NCBI RefSeq assembly: GCF_013415325.1 | Contig: NZ_JACBYE010000002.1 | Span: forward strand, 62,001 to 126,000 | Direction of reading: 5' to 3' | From: Sanguibacter inulinus | GTDB taxonomy: Bacteria > Actinomycetota > Actinomycetes > Actinomycetales > Cellulomonadaceae | DNA length: 64,000 bases | Shown here: positions 43,549 through 52,630 of the stretch, one piece after another | How the letters are laid out: the number at the start of each line of letters is the position of its first letter | How positions within the stretch are numbered: the first letter of the stretch is position 1 | Made by a program: the position numbers and the translations under genes | The notes under the pieces: model-generated | What the model saw: only the letters and a program-made list of their open reading frames with translations | Told to the model about the DNA's origin: nothing | The model's database searches: none

Positions 43549-46317
43549 ATGTCGACCACGTCCCCAGCACACCCCCCGAGCCCCCGGCAGACCGCCGACG
43601 AGCAGCGCCTGCCCTTCGCCTCGTCCCCCGACGCCGTGCTCGCAGACCTCGACGCGACTGCGGGTGGCCTCTCGGCAGACGACGCCGCACGCCGGCTCGA
43701 GACCGCTGGCCCGAACCGGCTGCCAGCGCCGAAGAAGACCAGCGCGATCCGCAGGCTGCTCGGGCACTTCGACGACATCCTCATCTACATCCTGCTCGCC
43801 TCGGCCGTCCTCAAGGCCATCCTCGGCGACTGGGTCGACTTCGCGGTGATCCTCGCGGTCGCAATCATCAACGCGGCTGTCGGCTTCCTCCAGGAGGGGC
43901 AGGCGGAGAAGGCCCTCGACGGGATCCGCACCATGCTGTCCCTCGACGCCCAGGCCCTGCGGGACGGGGAGTGGAAGGTCGTCGACGCCGAAGACCTCGT
44001 CCCCGGTGACGTGGTGCGCGTGAGGTCCGGGGACAGGGTCCCCGCGGACCTGCGCCTTTTGGAGGCGACGAACCTCCAGGTCGAGGAGGCTGCGCTGACG
44101 GGCGAGTCCGTCCCGGCAGCCAAGCAGCTCGAGGCCGTGGGACCAGACGCCGGGATCGGCGACAGGTCGACGATGCTCTACTCCGGGACCATCGTCGCGG
44201 TCGGTCAGGGCGTCGGGGTCGTCACCGCGACGGGCGCCCAGACCGAGATCGGGCGCATCCAGTCGCTCATCGGCGAGGTCGACCACCTCGAGACGCCGCT
44301 GTCGAAGCAGCTCGCGTCCTTCGGCAAGGTGCTGTCCCTCGGGATCCTCGCGATGGCCGGGGTGATGCTCGTCATCGGGCGCGTGATCCACGACTTCGAG
44401 CTGCCCGAGCTGGTCTCGGCCGCGATCGGCTTCGCCGTCGCCGCGGTCCCCGAAGGCCTCCCGGCGCTGGTGACCGTGACGCTCGCCCTCGGTGTGCAGC
44501 AGATGGCCCGCCGCAACGCGATCACCCGCAAGCTCACGGCCGTCGAGGCGCTCGGCTCTGTCACGACGATCTGCTCGGACAAGACCGGCACACTCACCAA
44601 GAACGAGATGACGGCCCGCACCGTCGTCACCGCCGAGGGCACCTACACCGTCGAGGGCCTCGGCTACGCCCCTGAAGGCCGTGTCACGACGGCCGACGGC
44701 GGCGACGCGAGCCTCGCCGCGCACGCGGACCTGCGTGCCTTCGTCGAGGCCGCCGTCGCCTGCAACGACGCCAGGGTCGTCGAGGTCGACGGGCACTGGC
44801 AGGTCGTCGGTCAGCCGACCGAGGGGGCTGTCACGACCCTCGGCCGCAAGGCCGGCGTCGACCCGTCAGCGGTCGAACGTCTCGCCGTCCTGCCCTTCGA
44901 GTCGTCGACCAAGTACATGGCGACCCTCGACAGGGTCGCCGACGGCCGCACTCTCGTCCACGTGGTCGGCGCCCCCGACCGCCTCCTCGACCGCAGCACC
45001 CACGAGCGTGGCAGCGACGGGACCCCGGTGCCGATCGACAGGGCACGCTGGGAGGCGACGATCGACGAGCTCGGTGGTCAGGGGCTGCGCGTGCTCGCCG
45101 CCGCAGAGAGGGTCGCGGTCTCCGGTGCGACGAAGCTGACCGCAGACGACGCAGAGTCCGACCTCGTGCTGCTCGGTCTCGTCGGGATCGTCGACCCGCC
45201 GCGACCCGAGGCCATCCAGGCGATCGCCGACTGCCACCGCGCGGGGATCCGCGTGAAGATGATCACCGGCGACCACATCGGGACTGCCGTCGCGATCGCC
45301 CGTGAGCTGGGGATCGTCCAAGGACCGGACGCCGCCCGCGCCCTGACCGGCGCAGAGCTCGAGGCCATGACCCAGGAAGAGCTGCGCACCCGGGTCCGCG
45401 AGGTCGACGTGTTCGCCCGCACCAGCCCCGAGCACAAGATCAGGATCGTCAGGGCCCTCCAGTCCCACGGCGAGGTGGTCGCGATGACCGGTGACGGCGT
45501 CAACGACGCCCCGGCGCTCACCCGGGCGGACATCGGCATCGCGATGGGCATCAAGGGGACCGAGGCGACCAAGGAGGCTGCTGAGATCGTCCTGGCCGAC
45601 GACAACTTCGCGACCATCGAGCGTGCCGTCGAAGAAGGTCGGCGGATCTACGACAACATCCGCAAGTCTGTCGTGTTCCTGCTGCCCACGAACGGCGCGC
45701 AGTCCCTCGTGATCCTCGTCGCGGTGCTGTTCGGCCTGACGCTGCCGCTCGCCCCCGTGCAGATCTTGTGGGTCAACCTCGTCACCGCCGTCACGCTCTC
45801 CCTCGCCCTCGCCTACGAGCCCGCCGAGGACGGCATCATGTCCAGGCCCCCGCGTGGGCCTGGGGGGTCCGTGATCTCGGCCTCGTCGCTGCGGTACGTC
45901 GTCGTGGTGTCCGTGCTCATCGGTGCGGCGACCCTCGCGGTGTTCTTCATCCAGCGGGAGTCCGGGGCGTCGACAGCCGTCTCCCAGACCACGGCGGTGA
46001 CGATGCTCGCCCTCGGTCAGCTCGCCTACCTGTTCAGCTGCAGGTTCATCGGGCAGTCGAGCCTCACGCCCCGCGTGCTGCGCGGCAACCCCGTGGTGTG
46101 GATCGCCACCGGCGCCCTCGTCGCGCTGCAGCTGGTGTTCACCTACGTGCCGTTCATGAACTCGTGGTTCGACTCCGCGCCGATCGGGCTGCGCGAGTGG
46201 GGCATGACCTTCGGCTTCGCGGTCGTCGTGTTCTTGCTCGTCGAGGCCCTCAAGGCCGTGACCCGGCGCGGCGAGCGCCGGGCCGACGCAGCCCGGCTGC
46301 GGGAGCGGGGGGTGTGA
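43549..46317 (+). CDS. P2-type cation-transporting ATPase (CtpF-like)
   Basis: A 922-residue ion pump. An N-terminal cation-ATPase domain precedes TGES (about 184-187), M4 PEGLPA, the phosphorylation site DKTGTLT (Asp344), and [10 protein letters not shown] (about 647-655). The C-terminal helices include [55 protein letters not shown]4 resembles SERCA-type calcium pumps, but in M6 the sequence [16 protein letters not shown] lacks the Asp of true calcium ATPases (NLVTDGLPA). This resembles mycobacterial CtpF, so calcium transport should not be assumed. AGGTGA precedes the ATG. Confidence 0.9.
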   Translation: MSTTSPAHPPSPRQTADEQRLPFASSPDAVLADLDATAGGLSADDAARRLETAGPNRLPAPKKTSAIRRLLGHFDDILIYILLASAVLKAILGDWVDFAVILAVAIINAAVGFLQEGQAEKALDGIRTMLSLDAQALRDGEWKVVDAEDLVPGDVVRVRSGDRVPADLRLLEATNLQVEEAALTGESVPAAKQLEAVGPDAGIGDRSTMLYSGTIVAVGQGVGVVTATGAQTEIGRIQSLIGEVDHLETPLSKQLASFGKVLSLGILAMAGVMLVIGRVIHDFELPELVSAAIGFAVAAVPEGLPALVTVTLALGVQQMARRNAITRKLTAVEALGSVTTICSDKTGTLTKNEMTARTVVTAEGTYTVEGLGYAPEGRVTTADGGDASLAAHADLRAFVEAAVACNDARVVEVDGHWQVVGQPTEGAVTTLGRKAGVDPSAVERLAVLPFESSTKYMATLDRVADGRTLVHVVGAPDRLLDRSTHERGSDGTPVPIDRARWEATIDELGGQGLRVLAAAERVAVSGATKLTADDAESDLVLLGLVGIVDPPRPEAIQAIADCHRAGIRVKMITGDHIGTAVAIARELGIVQGPDAARALTGAELEAMTQEELRTRVREVDVFARTSPEHKIRIVRALQSHGEVVAMTGDGVNDAPALTRADIGIAMGIKGTEATKEAAEIVLADDNFATIERAVEEGRRIYDNIRKSVVFLLPTNGAQSLVILVAVLFGLTLPLAPVQILWVNLVTAVTLSLALAYEPAEDGIMSRPPRGPGGSVISASSLRYVVVVSVLIGAATLAVFFIQRESGASTAVSQTTAVTMLALGQLAYLFSCRFIGQSSLTPRVLRGNPVVWIATGALVALQLVFTYVPFMNSWFDSAPIGLREWGMTFGFAVVVFLLVEALKAVTRRGERRADAARLRERGV

Positions 46318-46329
46318 CGGCTGGGAGGC

Positions 46330-47388
46330 TCAGGCGTCGCGCTCGGCCCTGAGCTCGCGGCCGATCGCCTCGGCGAAGGTGTCGACGTCCTCCTCCGTGG
46401 TGTCGAAGGCGCACATCCAGCGGACCTCGCCGCGGGCGGCATCCCAGTCGTAGAAGGCGAACTGCTCGCGGACCCTGTCTGCCGCGGCCCGCGGGAGGAC
46501 GGCGAAGAGCCCGTTGGACTCGGTCGGCTGCGAGAAGGACAGCCCCGGCGCCTGCCCCTCCTCGATCATGAGGTCGAGCCTGGACCGCAGCCGGCGTGCC
46601 ATCGCGTTGGCGCGGGCCGCAGACCGGAGCCAGAGGTCACCGTCGAGGATCGCGAGCAGCTGGGCGGAGACGAAACGCATCTTCGAGGACAGCTGCATGG
46701 TCATCTTGCGGATGTAGTCGACCCCGTCGACAGCGTCAGGGTCGAGGACCACGACGGCCTCGCCGAGCACGAGGCCGTTCTTGGTGCCGCCGAAGGAGAG
46801 CACGTCGACGCCGACGTCTGTGGTGATCCCACGCAGACTGGTGCCGAGGGCCGCCGCCGCGTTCGCGATGCGTGCGCCGTCCATGTGCACCCGCATCCCG
46901 CGCTCGTGGCAGTGCGTGGTGATCGCGCGGATCTCGTCGGGGGTGTAGACGGTGCCCAGCTCGGTCGACTGGGTCAGCGACACCGCGAGGGGCTGGGCGC
47001 GGTGCTGGTCGCCCCAGCCCCACGCCTGCTCGTCGATCCGCTCCGGCGTGAGCTTGCCGTCGGGGGTGTCGACGGTCAGCAGCTTGAGCCCGCCGACGCG
47101 CTCCGGCGCCGCGTTCTCGTCGTTCTCGATGTGCGCGTAGCGCGAGGTGATGACAGCGCCCCACCGCGGGAGCATCGACATGAGGCTCACGACGTTGGCA
47201 CCTGTGCCGTTGAAGACGGGGTAGGCGAGCGCCTGCTGGCCGAAGTGACGCTGGACGACCTCTCCCAGGCGCGTGGTCCACGGGTCGGCGCCGTAGGCCC
47301 GGGCGTGCCCCGCCCCGACGTCGGCGAGGGCCGCGAGGACCTCGGGGTGGGCACCGGCATAGTTGTCAGAGGCGAAGGTTGGCTGCAC
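46330..47388 (-). CDS. ltaE: Low-specificity threonine aldolase
   Basis: A PLP enzyme of fold type I that cleaves threonine to glycine and acetaldehyde, 352 residues. The PLP lysine is in DVLSFGGTKNG; other features are SDNYAGAHPEVL at the N-terminus, FNGTGANVVSL, the GMRVHMDGARIANAAAAL segment and LGEAVVVL. The GTG start gives VQPTFASDN with AAGGTGG five bases upstream; a GTG three codons earlier is less well placed. It is convergent with the P-type ATPase, separated by only 12 bases and no terminator hairpin. Confidence 0.92.
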   Translation of the reverse strand: MQPTFASDNYAGAHPEVLAALADVGAGHARAYGADPWTTRLGEVVQRHFGQQALAYPVFNGTGANVVSLMSMLPRWGAVITSRYAHIENDENAAPERVGGLKLLTVDTPDGKLTPERIDEQAWGWGDQHRAQPLAVSLTQSTELGTVYTPDEIRAITTHCHERGMRVHMDGARIANAAAALGTSLRGITTDVGVDVLSFGGTKNGLVLGEAVVVLDPDAVDGVDYIRKMTMQLSSKMRFVSAQLLAILDGDLWLRSAARANAMARRLRSRLDLMIEEGQAPGLSFSQPTESNGLFAVLPRAAADRVREQFAFYDWDAARGEVRWMCAFDTTEEDVDTFAEAIGRELRAERDA

Positions 47389-47466
47389 GTCGACCACCTT
47401 ACGTCGCAGGTCCGACGCGTCGCGGGGACCCTGTGGACAGCTGCGGAGGGTGTCGGAGGGCTGGGG

Positions 47467-47472
47467 TTGAAT
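47467..47472 (+). promoter_or_regulatory. Candidate -10 of the leaderless 78-residue gene
   Basis: TTGAAT ends 6 bases before the ATG. No Shine-Dalgarno sequence is near; GGAGGG lies too far upstream. Confidence 0.3.
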
Positions 47473-47478
47473 GGCCTC

Positions 47479-47715
47479 ATGGCCACGTATCTCGCCCGCA
47501 TCACGGTCCATGACGAGCTCGACCTGGAGTCGATCCTCGGCATGGCCGACGCCCTCGGTGCCGTCGGCACACCTGGCGTCACCGAGACCGCGACGGTCTT
47601 CGAGGTCCCCGGGGAGGCACCTGACGCCGGCGTCGCCACGGTGGCGGCCGCCCAGCACGCCGCCGAGGTGCTCGACGGCTTCGAGTACGAGGTGCTCGTC
47701 CTCGAGATCTACTGA
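47479..47715 (+). CDS. Small protein of unknown function, 78 residues
   Basis: Begins MATYLARITVHDELDLESIL and ends GFEYEVLVLEIY. It looks like a small soluble alpha/beta fold with an alternating hydrophobic C-terminal strand and no membrane segment. I do not recognise the family. Codon use has the high third-position GC of its neighbours, and a promoter-like hexamer sits at the standard distance from the ATG. It is divergent from threonine aldolase and 49 bases before the AEC carrier gene, so it may share regulation with the carrier. Confidence 0.6.
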   Translation: MATYLARITVHDELDLESILGMADALGAVGTPGVTETATVFEVPGEAPDAGVATVAAAQHAAEVLDGFEYEVLVLEIY

Positions 47716-47752
47716 CGGCCGGACCGGCGCACGGGGAGGCGTCTGGAGCAGG

Positions 47753-47758
47753 CAGGAT
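47753..47758 (+). promoter_or_regulatory. Candidate -10 of the AEC carrier gene
   Basis: CAGGAT ends 6 bases before the GTG start. The AGGA inside it could alternatively be a ribosome-binding site, so the reading is ambiguous. Confidence 0.3.
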
Positions 47759-47764
47759 AGACGG

Positions 47765-48685
47765 GTGCTCGGAGTCCTCACAGGTTTTGCCATCATCGCC
47801 GCGATCATCGCCGTGGGGTACGTCGTGGGACGGATCGGGCTGCTCGGCCCTGACGCCCGGCCCATCCTCGCCCGGCTCGTCTTCTTCGTGCTGGCGCCGA
47901 GCCTGCTGTTCACGATCTTGGCCGACGCCGAGGTGGGTCAGCTCTTCTCGCCCCTCCTGGTCGTCTCGCTGCTGGCAGCCGCGACGAGCTTCGCCGTCTA
48001 CGGGCTCGTCGCCCGGCTGCTCTGGCACCGCGGTGTGGCGGAGACCGTCATCGGCGCACTCTCGGCCGGGTACGTCAACGGCAACAACATCGGGATCCCC
48101 GTCGCGGTCTACGTGCTCGGAGACCCCGCCTACGTGGCCCCGGTCATCCTTGTGCAGCTGCTCCTCTTCGCACCGCTCGGGCTCGCGGTGCTCGACGCCG
48201 CACAGCAGGGGCGGGTGAGCGTCGGACGGCTCGCGACAGGACCGCTGCGCAACCCGATCATCATCGGCTCGGCCCTCGGGCTGCTCGTCGCCCTGCTCGA
48301 CGTGACGCCGCCCGAGGCGTTCATGGAGCCGTTCCGGATCATCGGGGGCGCCGCTGTGCCGCTCATGCTGCTGTCCTACGGGATCTCGCTGCACGGCCAG
48401 AGGGTCCTCGAGCAGGGGTCGGACCGCCGGGACGCCGTGCTCGCCTCGGCGATCAAGCTCCTCCTCATGCCTGCCGTCGCCTGGACCGCCGGGGTGCTGC
48501 TCTTCGACCTCGACCACCAGGAGCTCTTCGTGGTCGTGGCCCTCGCCGCGCTCCCCACTGCGCAGAACGTGTTCAACTACGCCCAGCGGTACAGGCGCGG
48601 CGAGACCCTCGCGCGCGACGCGATCTTCGTGACGACCATCGGCTCCCTGCCGGTCCTGCTCGGGGTCGCGGCGGTCCTGCGCTGA
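47765..48685 (+). CDS. AEC-family (auxin efflux carrier-like) transporter
   Basis: A 306-residue membrane protein with about ten helices. The AEC signature is visible in helices 1-2 (VGYVVGRIGLLG, then RLVFFVLAPSLLF), in GYVNGNNIGIPVAVYVLG and in VPLMLLSYGISL. Family members move dicarboxylates, malonate or related anions, and the substrate here is unknown. The GTG start is supported by the promoter-like hexamer. It is convergent with mgtE across a 142-base spacer. Confidence 0.88.
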   Translation: MLGVLTGFAIIAAIIAVGYVVGRIGLLGPDARPILARLVFFVLAPSLLFTILADAEVGQLFSPLLVVSLLAAATSFAVYGLVARLLWHRGVAETVIGALSAGYVNGNNIGIPVAVYVLGDPAYVAPVILVQLLLFAPLGLAVLDAAQQGRVSVGRLATGPLRNPIIIGSALGLLVALLDVTPPEAFMEPFRIIGGAAVPLMLLSYGISLHGQRVLEQGSDRRDAVLASAIKLLLMPAVAWTAGVLLFDLDHQELFVVVALAALPTAQNVFNYAQRYRRGETLARDAIFVTTIGSLPVLLGVAAVLR

Positions 48686-48737
48686 GCGGGCGCCCTGGGC
48701 TGACCGTGCGGTCCGCTCTGACCAGGGGGGCCGCACC

Positions 48738-48775
48738 GACCAGACGGATCAGTCCAGCTGGCTCGGACCAGACGG
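48738..48775. repeat. Direct repeat GACCAGACGG in the AEC-mgtE spacer
   Basis: Two copies, 28 bases apart, within a short region rich in CCAGC and CAGCTGG elements. Confidence 0.5.
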
Positions 48776-48788
48776 CCCAGCCAGCTGG
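48754..48788. terminator. Candidate bidirectional terminator between AEC and mgtE
   Basis: CCAGCTGGCT and AGCCAGCTGG form a 10-bp perfect stem with a 15-base loop between convergent genes. No U-run. Confidence 0.5.
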
Positions 48789-48827
48789 TCTGAGCAGACA
48801 GCTCAGCCAACCGGCTCAGCCGACGGC

Positions 48828-50201
48828 TCAGCCCAGCTGGTCGATGACCACGCGGGCGATCGAGAAGTAGATGATGAGCCCGGTCCCGTCGATCACCGTG
48901 GTGATGAGCGGCCCCGACACGACCGCGGGGTCGATCCCGACCTTCTTGATGACCAGCGGCAGGACCGACGCGACGAGCGAGGTCCACAGGACGATCGCGA
49001 CCACGGAGAGCGAGACCGTCAGCGCGACGTCGGTCCCCACCCCCTGCACGAGCGCCCGGACCCACGCGACCGAGGCGACAGTCGCCGCGATGAGGACCCC
49101 CGTCGCCATCTCCTTGCGGACCACCCGGAACATGTCGCGCATGCGGACCTGCCCCATGGCCATCGCGCGGATCAGCGTCGTGGTGATCTGCGTGCCGGTG
49201 TTGCCCCCGGTGCCGATGAGCAGCGGCACGAAGAACATCAGCGCGACGACGCCCTCGAGCTCGCTCTCGAAGTGCTCCATGACCGTCCCGGTATACATGG
49301 CGGCGAGGAAGAGCATGAGCAGCCAGGTGATGCGCTTGCGGAACAGGCGCAGCGGCGAGGCCCGCAGGTACGGCACCTCGAGGGGGGACGAGCCTCCCTG
49401 ACGCTCGGCGTCCTCGGTCATCTCCTGGTCGAGGATGTCGACGACGTCCTCGACGGAGATCACCCCGACGAGCTCGCCCTCGTGGACGACGGGGATGCCC
49501 GAGAGGTCGTGCTCGGTGAGCAGCCGCGCCGCGACCTCCTGGTCGGCGAGCGCACCGACGGACACGACGTCGGTGTCCATGAGGTCGCCGATGACCACCC
49601 CTGGCTCGGCGAGCACGAGGTCGAGGTAGGAGACGACCCCGACGAGCCTGTGGTCGGGAAGGGCGGTGACGAGCACCTCGTCGTTGTCCAGGGTCGCGGT
49701 CCGGGCCTGGTCACGGATGGTCTCGACGGCCTCGGCGACGGTCATCGTCTGGGTGACCGAGACGACCGTGGGGTCCATCCGCGAGCCTGCGCTGTCGTCG
49801 GGCCAGGCCAGCAGCCCGCGCAGCGTCGCCGACCGGACGGCTCCGGTGCGGTCGAGGACGTCGCGGCGCTCGTCGGCAGGGAGCCTGCGCAGGATCTCGG
49901 CCGACCTGTCGTGGTCGAGGGAGTCGAGGAGCCCGGCGCCGACGGCCGGGGACAAGACGCTCAGGACTGTGACGACGGAGCTGGTGTCGATCGAGTCGAA
50001 GAGCTCGCGGGACGTCTCCGGGGTGAGGAGGGCCACGAGGCGGCGGACCTCAGCGTCGGTGAGGTCGTCGACCTGCTCGGTCCGGTCCCACGACCCGGCG
50101 ACGTCACGCAGCCACGTCTGGACGGCGGCGTCGGTCGAGGCGACGAGGACGTCGCGCAGGTCGGTCGTGGTGCGGGGGGTGGGGGTGGTGTTCTGGCGCA
50201 C
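48828..50201 (-). CDS. mgtE: Magnesium transporter MgtE
   Basis: A 457-residue divalent-cation channel. The N-terminal MgtE_N domain (about residues 30-140) is followed by two CBS domains (about 140-265, with LVGVVSYLDLVLAEPG and LVGVISVEDVVDIL), then five membrane helices including RITWLLMLFLAAMYTGTV and the selectivity region VPLLIGTGGNTGTQITTTLIRAMAMGQ. Magnesium binding between the cytosolic domains closes the channel. The GTG start has GGAG seven bases upstream. A long leader with a small ORF precedes it. Confidence 0.95.
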   Translation of the reverse strand: MRQNTTPTPRTTTDLRDVLVASTDAAVQTWLRDVAGSWDRTEQVDDLTDAEVRRLVALLTPETSRELFDSIDTSSVVTVLSVLSPAVGAGLLDSLDHDRSAEILRRLPADERRDVLDRTGAVRSATLRGLLAWPDDSAGSRMDPTVVSVTQTMTVAEAVETIRDQARTATLDNDEVLVTALPDHRLVGVVSYLDLVLAEPGVVIGDLMDTDVVSVGALADQEVAARLLTEHDLSGIPVVHEGELVGVISVEDVVDILDQEMTEDAERQGGSSPLEVPYLRASPLRLFRKRITWLLMLFLAAMYTGTVMEHFESELEGVVALMFFVPLLIGTGGNTGTQITTTLIRAMAMGQVRMRDMFRVVRKEMATGVLIAATVASVAWVRALVQGVGTDVALTVSLSVVAIVLWTSLVASVLPLVIKKVGIDPAVVSGPLITTVIDGTGLIIYFSIARVVIDQLG

Positions 50202-50371
50202 TGGGGCACTCCACTTCGGGTGGGGCCACCGGCGGGTCGTCTGGGCACGTCAGCCGCTGTGCCGCCAGCGCCCGGGGAGGGCGTGGACGTCAGGGCAGCT
50301 CACGCGCGGCAGAGGAAGGTCGCTCGGCGGCGCGGGTGGTGTGGACGACGGGCTCCGCGCGCAAGACTCAG

Positions 50372-50396
50372 GAGACTCGGTGGTCTCAGGGGTCTC
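50372..50396 (-). promoter_or_regulatory. Alternative hairpins in the mgtE leader
   Basis: One GAGAC can pair with either of two GTCTC copies (on the transcribed strand: two GAGAC and one GTCTC), giving mutually exclusive stems about 170-200 bases before mgtE. Confidence 0.4.
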
Positions 50397-50467
50397 TCGC
50401 GCGGTGCTCACGTGTCAGGCGCCAGTGCTGGGCTGCCCGCGCCTCTCGGCGGGGAGGTCAGAAGCTG

Positions 50468-50539
50468 TCAGGGCCGCAGATCGCCTGGGAGCACCGACGC
50501 CATGGATAGGTCGCTCGGACTGCAACTCGCTGGCTCCAT
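50468..50539 (-). CDS. Small leader ORF before mgtE (23 codons)
   Basis: Begins MEPASC and ends LPGDLRP. GAGGAGG sits seven bases before its ATG, a better site than that of mgtE itself. The peptide starts MEP and contains several Pro and Asp codons, like the leader peptide of Salmonella mgtA (MEPDPT). It ends about 266 bases before mgtE. A regulatory role is inferred only; it may also be a chance ORF. Confidence 0.4.
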   Translation of the reverse strand: MEPASCSPSDLSMASVLPGDLRP

Positions 50540-50656
50540 GGTCGTCACCTCCTCAGGTCGGTCCCCGGGTGCGGTGGTGCGTGCACGTGCTGGCAGGCAC
50601 CTGTCGGCGCGGCTGTGCGCGCTGCGGGGATGCCTCCACCCTATGCCAGGTCCGTC

Positions 50657-50696
50657 GGGGCCGGGGGTGACGGTCCTCACCGCCACCCCCGGCCCC
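50657..50696 (-). terminator. Intrinsic terminator after the lipoprotein gene
   Basis: A 13-bp perfect stem (GGGGCCGGGGGTG with its complement) with an inner CGGT/ACCG hairpin, about 20 bases past the stop of the lipoprotein gene. Confidence 0.8.
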
Positions 50697-50715
50697 GGTG
50701 CCGGCACCGTGGGCC

Positions 50716-52533
50716 TCAGACGGTGACGCTCCCCGCGTCGGTGCTGCCCGAGAGGGTCCCGCCCAGCACCAGCCCGTCGACCTCGTCGCCCGAGACCGTC
50801 CCTCCGGAGGTGATCGTGTAGGTGGCACCGGCGACCAGGTCGGGTGTCGAGAAGACGACGGTCTGGAAGCTCTTCGCCGGCGTGTAGGAGGCGACGACGG
50901 TCCCGTCCTCGGCGACGAGGCTCACCGTCGTCCCGGCGGGCTGGGCCGCGTCGAAGACCACCATGGTCGACGCCTGCGGTGACGACGCCGCCGGGGACAC
51001 CGCCATGCCGGCACTGCCCGCCGCGACGAGGACTCCCCCGCTCACCTCGACACCGCTGTTCGCGTCGATCGCCCCGTTGCCGCCGTCCGTGGGACCGTCG
51101 ACCGTCGTGGTGCCCCCGGTGATGCTGATCGACCCGTTCGAGTCCAGACCGTCACCGCCCGCGTCGACCGTCAGCGTGCCGCCCGAGACGAGCAAGAAGG
51201 TCTCGGCGTCGGCCGTGAAGGTCTCCTCGCCGCCCATCCCGCCTCCGCCGCCCATCCCTGCGGGGCCGCCGGTGCCCGACGAGTCCGCCCCGCCGGAGAC
51301 GTTGATGCCGTCGTCGGTGGCGGTGACGTCGAGGTCTCCGCCGCTCAGCGTGATGCTCGCGGCCTCGAGACCCTCGTAGGAGGCCCGGACCACGACAGTG
51401 CCCGCCGAGACTGTCAGCGCACCATCTGCGTGGACGCCGTCGTCGCCGCTCGCGAGGGTGAGCGCCCCGCCCGAGACGGCGACCTGCCCGTCGGAGTGCA
51501 GGGCGTCGTCGGCGGAGTCGACGTCCACGGTGCCACCCGAGAGGCGGACGCTCGCCGTGCCCTTGATCCCCTTCGACGACACGTCGGCGAGTACGGTCCC
51601 GGTGCTCCCACCGGCCGCGACGATGCTGAGCGTCCCGCCGGAGACGATCGCGTGGGTCTCGGCCTGTATGCCGTCACCGTCTGTCGTGAGGTCGAGGGTG
51701 CCGCCGCTGACCGACACGTAGCCGAGCGTCGTGTCGTCGACGTTCGTGGACTTCAGCCCGTCGCCGCCCGCCGTGGCGGTGATCGTGGGGCTCGAGAGCT
51801 CGCTGTCCTTGACCACGACGTAGTCCTTGCCGCGGACGGCGTCGTCGGTCGCGGTGACGGTGAGGTCGCCGCCGGAGATCACGAGACCGTCCTTGCTGAC
51901 GATGCCGTCGCCCGCACTCGCGTCGACGCTCAGCGCACCGGTCCCCGTGATCGTCAGGTCGGCTGTCGAGAAGATCGCACCGTCGGGCTCGTCGGTCGCG
52001 CTGTCGGGGTACACGTAGGTGTCGGCGTCAGAGACGCTGTTGATCGAGCCCTCGGCGAGGACGATCATCGCCTTGCCCGCGTCGGTGATCACGACAGGCG
52101 CGGACGTCGAGCGGGCGATGTCGACGCCGTCGAAGACCAGCCGGACCACGCCGTCGTCCGCGGAGTCCACGACGACCTGCCCGTCGGTGAGCTCACCCGA
52201 GAGCCTGTAGGTGCCCGAGGCCGTGATCGTCACGGTGCTGCCGTCGACCACGACGGCGGCGCTGTCAGAGCTCGCGGTGTCACCGTCGAGCGAGACGGCG
52301 ATCTCGGCGCTGGTGTCCCACTCGTAGTCCGAGGCCTCGTCGTGGTCACCCGCGACGTCACCCGTCGCGTCGGCGACGGTCGTCGCGACGGTCTCCGTCT
52401 CGGCGCTGCTGGTGCTGCTGGTCGAGCCTGGCGACTCTGTCGACGTCCCGGCTGTGCTCGTGGGTGAGCACCCGGCGACCAGGGCGAGGGCGAGCAGGGG
52501 GGCGAGGGCGGTGAGGCGGGCGGGACGTCGCAC
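50716..52533 (-). CDS. Carbohydrate-binding lipoprotein (Cthe_2159-like)
   Basis: A 605-residue secreted lipoprotein. A short signal peptide (RRPARLTALAPLLALALVAGC) has the lipobox cysteine at residue 22. After a Ser/Thr/Glu-rich linker, repeats of the type SGGTLTV..SGDDGVHADGALTVSAGTV follow, as in the parallel beta-helix Cthe_2159 family of polysaccharide-binding proteins. A Gly/Met-rich insert (GPAGMGGGGGMGGEE) lies near two thirds of the length. The GTG start was chosen because it gives a clean signal peptide and has GGAG five bases upstream; an upstream GTG would add 12 residues. Likely binds or modifies cell-wall or plant polysaccharide at the surface. Confidence 0.8.
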   Translation of the reverse strand: MRRPARLTALAPLLALALVAGCSPTSTAGTSTESPGSTSSTSSAETETVATTVADATGDVAGDHDEASDYEWDTSAEIAVSLDGDTASSDSAAVVVDGSTVTITASGTYRLSGELTDGQVVVDSADDGVVRLVFDGVDIARSTSAPVVITDAGKAMIVLAEGSINSVSDADTYVYPDSATDEPDGAIFSTADLTITGTGALSVDASAGDGIVSKDGLVISGGDLTVTATDDAVRGKDYVVVKDSELSSPTITATAGGDGLKSTNVDDTTLGYVSVSGGTLDLTTDGDGIQAETHAIVSGGTLSIVAAGGSTGTVLADVSSKGIKGTASVRLSGGTVDVDSADDALHSDGQVAVSGGALTLASGDDGVHADGALTVSAGTVVVRASYEGLEAASITLSGGDLDVTATDDGINVSGGADSSGTGGPAGMGGGGGMGGEETFTADAETFLLVSGGTLTVDAGGDGLDSNGSISITGGTTTVDGPTDGGNGAIDANSGVEVSGGVLVAAGSAGMAVSPAASSPQASTMVVFDAAQPAGTTVSLVAEDGTVVASYTPAKSFQTVVFSTPDLVAGATYTITSGGTVSGDEVDGLVLGGTLSGSTDAGSVTV

Positions 52534-52630
52534 GGTGGGCTCCAGGTGTCTGTCGGTCGGTGTCGACACCAGTTCTACGGAGCGGGTCTATGGCACCCGT
52601 GGGCCGTGGCTGTGCGGCGGCTGTGGAGCG

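Larger units (their letters stand above)
50202..50715 (-). other. 514-base spacer upstream of mgtE
   Basis: It holds the terminator of the preceding lipoprotein gene, a TAGGGT hexamer, a 23-codon ORF with a strong ribosome-binding site, and GAGAC/GTCTC elements able to form alternative hairpins, over about 265 bases before mgtE. Confidence 0.6.
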
